Part shown: one piece after another, positions 33,719 to 43,199 of the stretch | Numbering within the stretch: position 1 is the first letter of the stretch | Layout: every line of letters begins with the position of its first letter | From: JBAYOE01 sp050950065 | GTDB lineage: Bacteria > Spirochaetota > Spirochaetia > Sphaerochaetales > Sphaerochaetaceae | DNA length: 64,000 nt | Assembly: GCA_050950065.1 (NCBI GenBank) | Contig: JBMNGX010000006.1 | Coordinates: forward strand, 136,203-200,202 | Reading direction: 5' to 3' | Notes under the pieces: generated by a model | Told to the model about the DNA's origin: nothing | Database searches by the model: none | What the model saw: only the letters and a program-made list of their open reading frames with translations | Position numbers and translations under genes: made by a program

Positions 33719-36124
33719 ATGCCTAGTGTGCAGTTACATGCGATTAATGGGAGTATGATTGTTAGCTCCCAAGGCCTTGAGAAGTTACTGAAAATCAGAA
33801 AAGAGCGAGAAGCAGATGCGACAATATTTGTTATTGCCCCCGTTTGTAATGGCAACTTAGAGCTTAACTCTCTGCTTGAATTAGCCCGTATTCGCGATGA
33901 ACGTCTTTGGGGTCAAATGGAGAGTAAAAAAGAGAGTTGGATAACTTTAATTGAATCTTTAGTTGTTAAAGACCACCGCTCCACAGCTATTGAAAAAATA
34001 AATCAAGGGTTTAAAACCATTGATCAAATTGTGCAAGCTATTTGGTTAGTTGGTGATATCTCTAATGGTACTAACACCTTTTTAGCCTCTGAAGTTAGTT
34101 CTTGGGGAGCAATTTTACTGAAAGAGGTCCTTGTACAAAACAACTACAACACTCGTGTTGTCAATTTAAGAGATGTTTTAGATGACCCTCGCTTTGAGAT
34201 TTCAAAAAGTGAGACCATATTAGTTACAGGGGAGTTAATTCAAAGCGATGTAGTTTCAGATCACTGTAGTAGCGAATACAGTACTGCCTTAATTGCCAAT
34301 AAAGTGAAAGCTGCAACTATAACCTTTTGGAATGAAGATCAGTTAGTTACCACAGCAGATATCAAAGATGTCCCTAGTGCCTCTGTTATCGACGCTATTA
34401 CTTATGCTGAAGCAACAGAACTTTCGTTCTTTGGGTCATCAGTAATTAGACCCCAAAATATGGTTCCAATAGTTAATAAGAAAATTCCTTTAAGGTTGCG
34501 CTCTTTTAATAATATTGAACACCAAGGAACCTTGGTAGATGATGAAAAAGGGCTTAGTGATTTGCGTCCAGTAAAAGGGTTTTCAGTAGTTAGAGAGATT
34601 GCCCTTATCAACATCGAAGGGGCGGGGATGATTGGAGTTCCCGGCATTGCCCAAAGATTGTTTGCTTCAATGCACGAATCAGATATCTCTGTTGTTTTAA
34701 TATCTCAAGCTTCAAGTGAATACTCAATTTGTTATGCAGTTCCTAGTGAACAAGCAGCACTAGCTAAAGCTGTGGCACGAAGCACATTCAGCAATGAAAT
34801 TGCTAAAAACCAAATTCACAGCATCGAAGTAGAACTTGGGTGTGCAGTGTTAGCAGCAGTGGGTGAGAGGATGATTGGAGTTCCTGGAATCTCTGGTTCA
34901 TTTTTTAGTGCCTTAGGAAAAGCGAGGGTAAACGTTCGAGCAATTGCACAAGGCTCATCTGAAAGAAACATCAGTGCCGTAATAAAAGAAGAGGATGCTA
35001 AAAGGGCTTTAAGAACTTTACATGCAGGTTTTTTCCTTTCAAACCAAGCTTTAAGTGTTGGCCTTTTTGGGCCAGGAAATATTGGTGGAACTTTATTAGA
35101 CCAAATAGCAGAAGAGGCAGTAAGGTTAAATGAGGAGTTTGGGGTAGATATTAGAATAAGAGCTATCGCTAACTCTAAAAAGATGTTGTTAGATGAGGTT
35201 GGAATTGATTTGAGTAACTGGCGTAAGTTATTTGAACAAAAGAGTGTTGATCTTGATGTGAAAAAGATGGTTAAACACGTTAGTGCCTCTTATTTTCCCC
35301 ATGCAGTTTTAATAGACTCTACCAGTAGTGCTTCTCTTCCTGAACACTACGATGGGTGGATTGAAAGGGGTATTCATATCATCACCCCCAACAAAAAAGC
35401 AGGGACAGCTCCTTATGCACAGTACTTAAAGTTGATGGATGTTGGTAAGAAAAATAAAAAGCACTTCTTATACGAAACAACTGTTGGGGCAGGGTTGCCT
35501 GTAATTGGGACTTTAAAGGATCTAATTCAAACTGGAGATCGAATAAAATCGGTTGAAGGAATTGTCTCAGGAACTTTAGCCTACCTATTTTACAAATACG
35601 ATGGGACAGTCCCTTTTAGTGAGCTAGTAGCTCAAGCTAAAGAGATGGGATACACCGAACCCGATCCTAGAGATGACCTATCAGGAATGGACGTAGTTCG
35701 TAAGACAGTTATTTTAGCCCGTGAGTTGGGTTATAAAACTGAAATTGAAGATATTCCTGTAGTCTCCTTAGTTCCTAAAGAGCTAGAAGATGTTTCTCAA
35801 CAAGAGTTCTTAGATAGGATGTCCCTTATGGACAAACCCATTGAAGAGTTGTATAAAAAAGCTGCATCTGAAGGAAAAGCGCTACGCTATGTTGGTAGGG
35901 TTGAAGAGGATGGAAGTTGCAATGTTGAGTTGGCTTCGTATCCAATTAACCACCCATTTGCCCAATCTAAAGGGACAGACAACGTTGTTGCTTTCACTAC
36001 CGAAAGGTACCACAGCCAGCCGCTGGTAATTCAAGGACCAGGGGCAGGACCAGAAGTTACAGCTGGTGGAGTTTTTGCCGATTTACTAAGACTTAGCAGC
36101 TACTTAGGTGCAAGATTATCGTAG
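33719..36124 (+). CDS. thrA: Bifunctional aspartokinase/homoserine dehydrogenase with degenerate kinase domain
   Basis: An 801-residue ThrA-type fusion: kinase-fold domain (about 1-290), two ACT domains (about 300-430) and homoserine dehydrogenase (about 440-801). The last keeps GLFGPGNIGGTLLDQ, TPNKKAGT, ETTVGAGLPVI and MGYTEPDPRDDLSGMD. The kinase half lacks the KFGGTS motif at the N-terminus (LHAINGSMIVSS there instead). It also lacks the GRNGSDYSA motif (HCSSEYSTA) and the TDVDGVYTADP segment. The ACT region (GVPGIAQRLFASMHESDIS, ISQASSEYSI) is well kept. The dehydrogenase is probably active; the kinase is probably not, so another aspartokinase should exist. It is followed 10 bases later by thrC. 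Confidence 0.88.
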   Translation: MPSVQLHAINGSMIVSSQGLEKLLKIRKEREADATIFVIAPVCNGNLELNSLLELARIRDERLWGQMESKKESWITLIESLVVKDHRSTAIEKINQGFKTIDQIVQAIWLVGDISNGTNTFLASEVSSWGAILLKEVLVQNNYNTRVVNLRDVLDDPRFEISKSETILVTGELIQSDVVSDHCSSEYSTALIANKVKAATITFWNEDQLVTTADIKDVPSASVIDAITYAEATELSFFGSSVIRPQNMVPIVNKKIPLRLRSFNNIEHQGTLVDDEKGLSDLRPVKGFSVVREIALINIEGAGMIGVPGIAQRLFASMHESDISVVLISQASSEYSICYAVPSEQAALAKAVARSTFSNEIAKNQIHSIEVELGCAVLAAVGERMIGVPGISGSFFSALGKARVNVRAIAQGSSERNISAVIKEEDAKRALRTLHAGFFLSNQALSVGLFGPGNIGGTLLDQIAEEAVRLNEEFGVDIRIRAIANSKKMLLDEVGIDLSNWRKLFEQKSVDLDVKKMVKHVSASYFPHAVLIDSTSSASLPEHYDGWIERGIHIITPNKKAGTAPYAQYLKLMDVGKKNKKHFLYETTVGAGLPVIGTLKDLIQTGDRIKSVEGIVSGTLAYLFYKYDGTVPFSELVAQAKEMGYTEPDPRDDLSGMDVVRKTVILARELGYKTEIEDIPVVSLVPKELEDVSQQEFLDRMSLMDKPIEELYKKAASEGKALRYVGRVEEDGSCNVELASYPINHPFAQSKGTDNVVAFTTERYHSQPLVIQGPGAGPEVTAGGVFADLLRLSSYLGARLS

Positions 36125-36134
36125 GAGTGATGGG

Positions 36135-37403
36135 ATGGATTTTATAAGTACAAGAGGTCTAGCGCCCAATGTTAACGCCTCTGAAGCAATATTGAAAGGT
36201 TTAGCAGATGATGGGGGCCTTTATGTCCCATCCCATTTTCCCTATATCGATTTTAAGAGCCTCAGGGGTGCCACTAGCTACCCTGAGGTTGCTTTTGAGG
36301 TGTTAGCCCCATTCTTTGTTAACGATGAGCTACAAAACGATTTAGCAGAGATCTGCTACGAAGCTTTTAACTTTGCCCTCCCTTTACACCCTCTAAGTGA
36401 AAAAGAGTTGGTGATGGAGCTTTTTTGGGGTCCTACGGCTGCTTTTAAAGACTTTGGAGCCCGCTTTTTAGCAATTGCTATGGAAAAGTTAATGGCCAAA
36501 AGAAATAGACCTTTAACTATCTTAGTTGCCACCAGTGGCGATACTGGTGGAGCTGTGGCTGCAGCATTTCACAAAAGAGAGAATATCAATGTGAAAGTGC
36601 TCTTTCCTAAAGGGAGAGTTAGTGCTCGCCAAGAAAAACAACTCACCTGTTGGGGCGATAACGTGGAAACTTACGCAGTTGAAGGGAGTTTTGACGATTG
36701 TCAAAGGATGGTAAAAGAGGCTTTTGGAGATTCTAAATTAGTTGAACAATATGGTTTATCATCTGCTAACTCAATTAACTTAGGGCGCCTACTGCCTCAA
36801 ATGGTCTACCCATTTTATGCCTCTTTAGAAGTCGCAGAGCGTTTTAACCAAGAGTCTACGATGATTATCCCCAGTGGTAATATTGGAAACAGTTGTGGAA
36901 CCTATTGGGCTAAAGTAGTTGGTGCACCAATTAAAAATGTTATTTTAGCTTTAAATGCCAATAAAACTGTTGTCGATTACTTAGAAAGTGGAGTTTATGA
37001 AAAGCGCAGTAGCATCGCAACTTTAGCAAATGCAATGGATGTAGGGGATCCTAGTAATATCGAAAGATTAAATCACCTCTTTGGTGATTTTGAAACCTTT
37101 AAGAAAGAGGTTAGTGCTTACTCAGTTAGTGATGAAGAGATTAAACAAACAATAGAGCGAGTTTGGAATGAGTATAACTACCCAATATGTCCACACACAG
37201 CAACTGGGGAGTTTGTTCGTAATAAACTTAAACTAACAGATCCAACAGTTGTCTACGCTACAGCCCATCCAGCTAAATTCGATACAATAGTTGAACCTAT
37301 CATTAATAAAGAGATTCCAATCCCAGATCAATTAGCAGTTCTCTTAGAAAAAGAGAGCTCTTACAATGAGATTGAAGCCGATTACCACCACCTTTTTGAG
37401 TAG
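36135..37403 (+). CDS. thrC: Threonine synthase
   Basis: A 422-residue PLP enzyme that makes threonine from O-phosphohomoserine. STRGLAPNVNASEAILKGLADDGGLYVP is the characteristic N-terminus. The PLP lysine is K105 in TAAFKDFGARF, with TSGDTGGAVAAAF, SANSINLGRLLPQ and PSGNIGN for cofactor and phosphate binding. An upstream frame starts inside thrA; ATG at 36135 with AGGAG seven bases upstream is preferred. It is the partner of thrA in the threonine branch. Confidence 0.93.
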   Translation: MDFISTRGLAPNVNASEAILKGLADDGGLYVPSHFPYIDFKSLRGATSYPEVAFEVLAPFFVNDELQNDLAEICYEAFNFALPLHPLSEKELVMELFWGPTAAFKDFGARFLAIAMEKLMAKRNRPLTILVATSGDTGGAVAAAFHKRENINVKVLFPKGRVSARQEKQLTCWGDNVETYAVEGSFDDCQRMVKEAFGDSKLVEQYGLSSANSINLGRLLPQMVYPFYASLEVAERFNQESTMIIPSGNIGNSCGTYWAKVVGAPIKNVILALNANKTVVDYLESGVYEKRSSIATLANAMDVGDPSNIERLNHLFGDFETFKKEVSAYSVSDEEIKQTIERVWNEYNYPICPHTATGEFVRNKLKLTDPTVVYATAHPAKFDTIVEPIINKEIPIPDQLAVLLEKESSYNEIEADYHHLFE

Positions 37404-37410
37404 GTTCAGG

Positions 37411-37439
37411 TTGACATAAAACAGTGATATTAGTAACAT
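37411..37439 (+). promoter_or_regulatory. copA-csoR promoter
   Basis: TTGACA (37411-37416), 17-base spacer, TAACAT (37434-37439). A GC-rich dyad follows directly. Confidence 0.6.
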
Positions 37440-37446
37440 ATAAACA

Positions 37447-37468
37447 CCCCTCCCCCCTAGGGGGTGGG
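37447..37468 (+). promoter_or_regulatory. CsoR-type operator
   Basis: CCCCCTAGGGGG (37453-37464), a perfect 12-bp palindrome that extends imperfectly with CC/GG on both sides. It stands out in AT-rich DNA, resembles known CsoR sites (G/C blocks around TA), and covers the start of the copA transcript. csoR is the last gene of the operon. Confidence 0.8.
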
Positions 37469-37481
37469 TTAGGAGTGTGTT

Positions 37482-40040
37482 ATGAGACGCGAATATGATG
37501 TTTCTGGTATGACCTGTTCAGCTTGTGTCCTCCATGTTGAAAAAGGAGTTAACAAAGTTGAAGGAGTTAAGAACGTTCAAGTTAACTTGTTAACAAATAC
37601 ATTAACAGTTGAAGTTCCCGAAGGGGATTTTAGCTTTGATCAAAAAATATATGATGCAGTAGAGGCCTCAGGTTACTCTGCTGAAGTTAAAGATAAGGGT
37701 GCCCAAAAAAGTTCTGCTAATAAAAATGAGATAAAAGCTCACATTGAAAAAGAGCTTAGTGAGATGAGCAAAAGGGTAATTCTCTCATTTATTTTCTCAA
37801 TACCTTTAGTCTATTTAGCAATGGGACACATGTTTAACTGGCCATTGCCTAATTTTTTCTTTGGGCATGAGAATGCAATGAACTTTGCTTTTACCCAATT
37901 TTTACTCTCAATTCCAGTTTTTATAGTTAACAGCAAATACTTCTCCAGCGGCTTTAGAACTTTAATTAAAAGAGCGCCAACTATGGACTCTTTAATTGCC
38001 TTAGGCTCTTCAGCTGCTATGGTTTATGGTATCTACGCAATTTATAGAATTGGGATTGGGTTAGGAGTTCAATCAACAGCTATAGTAGAACGCTTTTCAA
38101 TGGATCTCTATTTTGAATCGGCAGTAATGATTTTATCGTTGGTTCTTTTAGGTAAATATTTAGAACTGCGTGCTAAAGGTAAAACAAGTACAGCCCTTTC
38201 TAAATTAATTGACCTCTCTCCAAAAACTGCAACAGTAATTAGAGGAAATGAAGAACTTGTCATCGATGCTAGTGAAGTTGTAGTTGGGGACCATGTGGTT
38301 GTAAAACCGGGTCAACGCCTCCCTGTTGATGGGTCTGTAATCAGTGGCCAATCCTCTGTTGATGAGTCAGCCTTAACTGGTGAGAGTCTTCCTGTAGAAA
38401 AGTTAGTTGGTGATAAAGTGCTCAGTGCCTCAATTAACACAACAGGGCGCTTAGTCTATGTAGCAGAGAGGGTTGGAGAAGATACTACCTTGGCTCAAAT
38501 CATTAGATTAGTTGAAGAGGCTAGTGCCTCTAAAGCTCCAATTGCAAAACTTGCAGATCGAATCAGTGCAGTTTTTGTCCCAATAGTAATTGCAATCTCT
38601 TTAGTTACAGCAATTGTTTGGTTAATTAGTGGCCAACCAATTGAGTCAGCTTTAGCCTTTGCTATTGCAGTTTTAGTTATCAGTTGTCCTTGTGCCCTAG
38701 GTTTAGCAACCCCAACAGCAATTATGGTGGGAACTGGAAAAGGGGCAGAGCATGGGATTTTAATTAGAGATGCTGAAGCTTTAGAGAACAGTCAAAGTAT
38801 CACCACAGTCGTTTTAGATAAAACTGGAACTATTACTGAGGGTAAACCTCAAGTTACCAATATAATCACTGTCGATGGGGTAAGTGAAAAAGAGCTTCTA
38901 TTTTTAGCGGGTTCCATTGAAAAAGCGAGTGAGCACCCCTTAGCTCAAGCTATCTTAGAGAAAGTGGAACAAGAAAATATAACATTAGAAGGTGTTAAAG
39001 AATTTAAAGCAATACCTGGGAAAGGACTTGAAGCTAAAGTTGATGGGAAATTAGTAACTGGTGGAAATGAAGCCTTTATGAAAGATATCAATGTCGATAT
39101 TTCTGATTATAAAGAGCTCTTTTTAGAGTTAGCAAACGATGGGAAAACTCCCTTATACTTTGCTTCAGATAATAAGATGATTGGAATTATTGCAGTTGCT
39201 GATGTAGTTAAACCTTCAAGCATTGGAGCAATTGAGCGAATGCATAAGATGGGCTTAGAGGTTGTTATGCTCACTGGTGATAACCAACAAACTGCCGATG
39301 CAATTGCTAAAAAAGTTAACATTGATCGAGTTTTTGCCTCAGTACTACCTGATGAGAAAGAGAAAGTAGTACGCACTTTACAAGAGGAGGGTAAAAAAGT
39401 TGCTATGGTTGGAGATGGAATTAACGATGCTCCAGCTTTAGTAAGAGCCGATGTTGGAATGGCAATTGGGCAAGGAACAGATATTGCTATTGAATCTGCC
39501 TCAATTATCTTGATGCGTAGCGACCTTAACGAAGTTCCAACTGCAATTGCTTTAAGTAAAGCTACACTGCGCAATATTAAACAAAACCTCTTTTGGGCCC
39601 TATTTTACAACGTTCTAGGCATCCCTCTTGCTGCTGGTGTTTTCTACCCATTCTTTGGGTGGAGATTAAGTCCAATGTTTGCTGCTGCTGCAATGAGTTT
39701 AAGTAGCATCTTTGTTGTAACTAACGCCTTAAGGCTGAAAAACTTTGGAAAAAATTTAAGTAGTCCAAAACAAAAAGTAAAAGAGATAGAAATAATTGAA
39801 AAAACAGAAGGAGATAATGATATGGAAAAAGTAATGAACATTGAAGGTATGAGTTGTAATCACTGTAAGATGGCAGTTGAAAAAGCTCTTAATCAATTGG
39901 ATGGAGTGAGTGCTCTTGTTGATCTTGATACTAAAAGTGCCACAGTAAAGCTAACTAATGATATTAGCGATGATAAACTTAAAGAGGTAGTTACTGAAGC
40001 TGGTTATCAAGTAATCTCAATTGAGGCGAAAGGGGCCTAA
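37482..40040 (+). CDS. copA: Copper-exporting P-type ATPase with C-terminal CopZ-like domain
   Basis: An 852-residue P1B-ATPase. The N-terminal heavy-metal domain has GMTCSAC (C12, C15). Eight membrane helices follow, with the ion-path SCPCALG (about 403-409), phosphatase ALTGES, phosphorylation site DKTGTITEG (Asp about 446), nucleotide-binding GSIEKASEHPLA, and hinge GDGINDAPAL. After the last helix and a charged linker comes a second heavy-metal domain (GMSCNHC, C792/C795), which is unusual in position. It begins with its own ATG and ribosome site (39808-39824). The operon includes csoR and is probably copper-induced through the operator at 37447. Confidence 0.93.
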   Translation: MRREYDVSGMTCSACVLHVEKGVNKVEGVKNVQVNLLTNTLTVEVPEGDFSFDQKIYDAVEASGYSAEVKDKGAQKSSANKNEIKAHIEKELSEMSKRVILSFIFSIPLVYLAMGHMFNWPLPNFFFGHENAMNFAFTQFLLSIPVFIVNSKYFSSGFRTLIKRAPTMDSLIALGSSAAMVYGIYAIYRIGIGLGVQSTAIVERFSMDLYFESAVMILSLVLLGKYLELRAKGKTSTALSKLIDLSPKTATVIRGNEELVIDASEVVVGDHVVVKPGQRLPVDGSVISGQSSVDESALTGESLPVEKLVGDKVLSASINTTGRLVYVAERVGEDTTLAQIIRLVEEASASKAPIAKLADRISAVFVPIVIAISLVTAIVWLISGQPIESALAFAIAVLVISCPCALGLATPTAIMVGTGKGAEHGILIRDAEALENSQSITTVVLDKTGTITEGKPQVTNIITVDGVSEKELLFLAGSIEKASEHPLAQAILEKVEQENITLEGVKEFKAIPGKGLEAKVDGKLVTGGNEAFMKDINVDISDYKELFLELANDGKTPLYFASDNKMIGIIAVADVVKPSSIGAIERMHKMGLEVVMLTGDNQQTADAIAKKVNIDRVFASVLPDEKEKVVRTLQEEGKKVAMVGDGINDAPALVRADVGMAIGQGTDIAIESASIILMRSDLNEVPTAIALSKATLRNIKQNLFWALFYNVLGIPLAAGVFYPFFGWRLSPMFAAAAMSLSSIFVVTNALRLKNFGKNLSSPKQKVKEIEIIEKTEGDNDMEKVMNIEGMSCNHCKMAVEKALNQLDGVSALVDLDTKSATVKLTNDISDDKLKEVVTEAGYQVISIEAKGA
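39808..39824 (+). promoter_or_regulatory. Internal ribosome site and ATG for a CopZ-like product within copA
   Basis: AAGGAG (39808-39813), eight bases, then an in-frame ATG at 39822. Starting there would give a 72-residue soluble protein with GMSCNHC and the length and fold pattern of the copper chaperone CopZ. Confidence 0.5.
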
Positions 40041-40041
40041 A

Positions 40042-40308
40042 GTGAAAGCTGATCATAAAGAGGTTTCTCAAATTTTAAAAACTGCCCGGGGACAAATTGA
40101 TGCTATTTTAAGAATGGTGGATGATGATCGTTACTGTGTAGATATCTCAAATCAGCTTCTAGCAACTCAATCTTTGTTGAAAAAAACAAACAAGTTAGTG
40201 TTAGAAGCTCACCTTAAAAACTGCGTTCACCAATCGTTTGAAACTGGAGCCGATGTTGATAAAAAAATTGATGAAGTTTTAAAAATTGTTGAGAAATTAG
40301 CAAATTAA
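40042..40308 (+). CDS. csoR: Copper-sensing transcriptional repressor CsoR
   Basis: An 88-residue all-helical DUF156 repressor. The Cu(I) ligand set C-H-C is visible as C32, H57 and C61, the CsoR rather than RcnR or FrmR pattern. RGQIDAILRMV and DISNQLLATQSLLK are family core helices. A TTG frame opens at 40021 inside copA; the GTG at 40042 with AAAGGGG upstream gives the normal KADHKEV start and sits one base after the copA stop. It represses copA at the GC-rich dyad until copper binds. It overlaps the convergent helicase gene by 12 bases. Confidence 0.92.
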   Translation: MKADHKEVSQILKTARGQIDAILRMVDDDRYCVDISNQLLATQSLLKKTNKLVLEAHLKNCVHQSFETGADVDKKIDEVLKIVEKLAN

Positions 40309-41742
40309 CTTTTTAAAATAATTTACATAAAGCTTTTTATTAAATGAGAGGTAAATAACCTTTTTATATAAGAGGGCTCGAATTGAGCTCTCTATGTCCA
40401 ATAAATTCCATCTATTAAGAGTTCCAAAGTAGGGATTGTAATAATCTTCTGAATTTTCTTTGATCCCTTTTAAACATCTAGCGCAACTACTAAGATTATA
40501 TTTAAAAGGATTGAAGTAAATTAGTTTGTATATCTCATTAAATCCGTCAGGTATTTTAATAGTAGTTTCATCACAAACATCACATCCGCTACATTGATCT
40601 ATTTTAAAGCCTAATAAATCTAAAAGGGCCTCCCTTTTACAATTACTGTTATTTTTAATCACCTCAACAAACTTTGGATCGCTATTTTTCCCACTATAAG
40701 GAGAAAGCAAAGTTATTGAGAGAGCAAGGTTGTGATCTCTTGCTCCTCTACCAGATTCTTGTAAGAAACTTTCAATATCAGTTGGCAGATCGTAATGAAC
40801 AACACATCTAATGTTTTGCTTATCAACTCCAAGTCCGTATGCTTTTGTGGCTACTAGTACCCCTTTAGTCTCATTAAAAAACCACTTTTCAACTCTCTGT
40901 TTCTCCTCTTTCTCCAATTTAGCGTGGTAGTAATCAATTTTTATATTCATTAGGCGTTGTTGTAATTTAGAAGCAACATAGGAGCATTTATCACGGCTGT
41001 TACAAAACACAACCATTGGTAACTTATTTTCATCACCAATTAGATTTACTAAATCGTGAAGCTTACAGAGGGTGGGAATAACTTGGTAGTAGATATTAGT
41101 TCGATCTGGATTAGCATAAACAGTGTGTGCCTTGCCTAAAGGAAATAGTAACTCATTTATCTTAGTAATTACTTTTGGACTAGCAGTTGCTGTAAAAGCA
41201 ACTACTTGGTCAATGTTCAATTGGGATATAATTGATTTAAGAAGTAGGTAAGCTGGTCTAAAGCTCTCTCCCCACTGAGTGACGGTATGAGCTTCATCAA
41301 CGACAAACATCGAAATGGGAATTTCTTTTAAAGTATTTATCACCTCTTCATTGTTCAAAGATTCAACATTTGTTATTAAGAATTTAGTTTTTTTACTCTT
41401 TAAGTTATTAAATAGGCTCTCTTTCTCTTTTTTAGAAAGGCCCCCCTTTAAAACTTCACAAGGCCAATTTAATTTTTCTAACCTTCTTTGTTGATCGTGC
41501 ATTAAAGATAACAAAGGATAAACTGCCACAGTCAAATTTTCAAAAAGCATTGAAGGGAGCATAAAGCACAATGATTTACCACTTCCTGTAGGGAAGATAA
41601 TTAGTTGTTCTTTGTAATAGTTGGATTGTTTTAATAACCCTTTTTCTAAAATTGAGTGAATAACTAGTTTTTGGTAAGGGTATAAAGAGTTTATTTTAAA
41701 GCGATTGTGAAGAAGGTGCTCAATCTCTAATTCTAAGTCCAT
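40297..41742 (-). CDS. RecQ-family ATP-dependent DNA helicase
   Basis: A superfamily 2 helicase of about 481 residues. Motif I is FPTGSGKSLC, motif II VVDEAHTVTQWGESFRP (DEAH), motif III AFTATASP, and motif VI QESGRGARD. The C-terminal zinc-binding region has Cys in CKREALLDLLGFK and CSGCDVC. It is short compared with E. coli RecQ; no HRDC domain is visible. I chose ATG at 41742. A TTG at 41778, three bases after the lpdA stop, is an alternative through translational coupling; neither has a good ribosome site. Confidence 0.85.
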   Translation of the reverse strand: MDLELEIEHLLHNRFKINSLYPYQKLVIHSILEKGLLKQSNYYKEQLIIFPTGSGKSLCFMLPSMLFENLTVAVYPLLSLMHDQQRRLEKLNWPCEVLKGGLSKKEKESLFNNLKSKKTKFLITNVESLNNEEVINTLKEIPISMFVVDEAHTVTQWGESFRPAYLLLKSIISQLNIDQVVAFTATASPKVITKINELLFPLGKAHTVYANPDRTNIYYQVIPTLCKLHDLVNLIGDENKLPMVVFCNSRDKCSYVASKLQQRLMNIKIDYYHAKLEKEEKQRVEKWFFNETKGVLVATKAYGLGVDKQNIRCVVHYDLPTDIESFLQESGRGARDHNLALSITLLSPYSGKNSDPKFVEVIKNNSNCKREALLDLLGFKIDQCSGCDVCDETTIKIPDGFNEIYKLIYFNPFKYNLSSCARCLKGIKENSEDYYNPYFGTLNRWNLLDIESSIRALLYKKVIYLSFNKKLYVNYFKKLIC

Positions 41743-41781
41743 ACTTAATAAAAGAGAATAAGAGCACCTTTGCTTCAAATT

Positions 41782-43191
41782 TTAACGGTTTGTTAAATCG
41801 GTCGCTATACCTTCAGAGAGTTCACTAGCTACAGCAAATGATTCAATTAAGGTGGGGTGGGGATGAACTGTTAAGGCAATGTCAAAGGCATCAGAGCCCA
41901 TCTCTAAAGCCAACAGCGCCTCTCCAATTAACTCACCAGCATTCTTACCTGTAATACCAGCACCAATTAAGCGCCCAGTTTTGGCATCAAATAGGGCTTT
42001 GGTAACACCTTGGTCGGCCATTGCACTAAGCGCTCTTCCACTTGCTTGCCAAGGAAAAGATCCTTTTTTGTACTCAATGTCTTTCTCTTTAGCTTCGTTT
42101 TCAGTAATCCCTATCCAAGCAATCTCTGGTCTAGTATAAGCAACAGAGGGGATGGTAAGGGGGGTAAACTGACTAGGTAAGCCATTAGCAACTTCACTGG
42201 CAACTTTGCCTTGAGCTGTTGAACGGTGAGCTAACATTGGATTTCCTGTAACATCTCCAATAGCGTAAATGTTAGGAACGTTTGTCTTCATTTGTTGATC
42301 AACTGTTATCCAATTGTGCTGATCTACTTTAATTGAGCTATTTTCAATGTTGATTTTATCGGTATTGGTAATTCTTCCAACAGCAACTAAAACTACATCA
42401 ACTTCTACACTTTCAGGTGCCTTTTTACCCTCTAGGTGAACTGTTAAGGCTTTCTTATCTGAAGAGTCTACTTTAGTCACCTTTGTGGAGGTATAAATTC
42501 CTTTGTAGCTATTTTTAATCTGTTTTAAAAGGGGATGGCGTAAATCACGATCAATTGCTGGGATGATTGCATCAGCCATCTCAACGATTGTTATCTCTGT
42601 TCCAAAGGAGTGGTAGATGGCAGCCATCTCCATTCCAATGATTCCCCCTCCAATGATTAACATCCTTTTAGGAATCTCTTTTAACTCTAAAGCATCGGTT
42701 GAATCCCAAATTCTTGAATCTTGGTAATCAATTCCCCCAATTTTAACTGGACGAGAACCAACTCCTATAATCAAATCTTTAAAACTCAGTTCAACTTCTT
42801 TAGTTTCTTGTTTAACAATCAAAGTTTTGTCATCTTTGAAAAAGCCCTCTCCTTGGATAATTTCGACTTTGCGAGCTTTACACATCTGTGTTAAGCCCCC
42901 GGTTAATTGGGAGATAACTTTATTTTTATGCTCTCTGATTTTGTCAAAATCGATTTTAGGGGCACCAAATTCAATGCCTCCACTTCTTAACTCCTCTACA
43001 TCGGCTAAAACCTCACCGTAGTGTAAAAGTGTTTTTGAGGGGATACAGCCAACATTTAAACAAACTCCCCCTAAAACATCGTTTTTTTCAATTATAGTTA
43101 CACTTCTACCTAAATCGGCAGCTCTAAAGGCGGCACTGTAACCTCCAGGACCGCCCCCTAAAACAACTAAATCTCGTTCTAACTTTTCCAT
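41782..43191 (-). CDS. lpdA: Dihydrolipoyl dehydrogenase (E3)
   Basis: A 469-residue FAD/NAD enzyme that reoxidises lipoyl groups in the pyruvate dehydrogenase complex. It has the FAD motif GGGPGGYSAAFRAA (12-25), redox disulfide GGVCLNVGCIPSK (C44, C49), NAD motif IIGGGIIGMEMA, GDVTGNPMLAH, and the C-terminal HPHPT (about 443-447) that forms the active site across the dimer. It is third gene of aceE-aceF-lpdA, separated from aceF by 8 bases. Confidence 0.94.
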   Translation of the reverse strand: MEKLERDLVVLGGGPGGYSAAFRAADLGRSVTIIEKNDVLGGVCLNVGCIPSKTLLHYGEVLADVEELRSGGIEFGAPKIDFDKIREHKNKVISQLTGGLTQMCKARKVEIIQGEGFFKDDKTLIVKQETKEVELSFKDLIIGVGSRPVKIGGIDYQDSRIWDSTDALELKEIPKRMLIIGGGIIGMEMAAIYHSFGTEITIVEMADAIIPAIDRDLRHPLLKQIKNSYKGIYTSTKVTKVDSSDKKALTVHLEGKKAPESVEVDVVLVAVGRITNTDKINIENSSIKVDQHNWITVDQQMKTNVPNIYAIGDVTGNPMLAHRSTAQGKVASEVANGLPSQFTPLTIPSVAYTRPEIAWIGITENEAKEKDIEYKKGSFPWQASGRALSAMADQGVTKALFDAKTGRLIGAGITGKNAGELIGEALLALEMGSDAFDIALTVHPHPTLIESFAVASELSEGIATDLTNR

Positions 43192-43199
43192 ATCAACTC

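Noticed and set aside
33719..36124. thrA as a pseudogene
   Set aside because: The frame is fully open, the ACT and dehydrogenase domains are intact and thrC follows closely; only the kinase motifs are degenerate.
37580..37602. GTTAAC...GTTAACAAA resembling ROK site C
   Set aside because: It is inside the copA coding sequence in the first heavy-metal domain, away from any promoter; treated as coincidence.
39107..39574. 155-codon minus-strand open frame within copA
   Set aside because: Antisense shadow of a strongly conserved P-type ATPase region.
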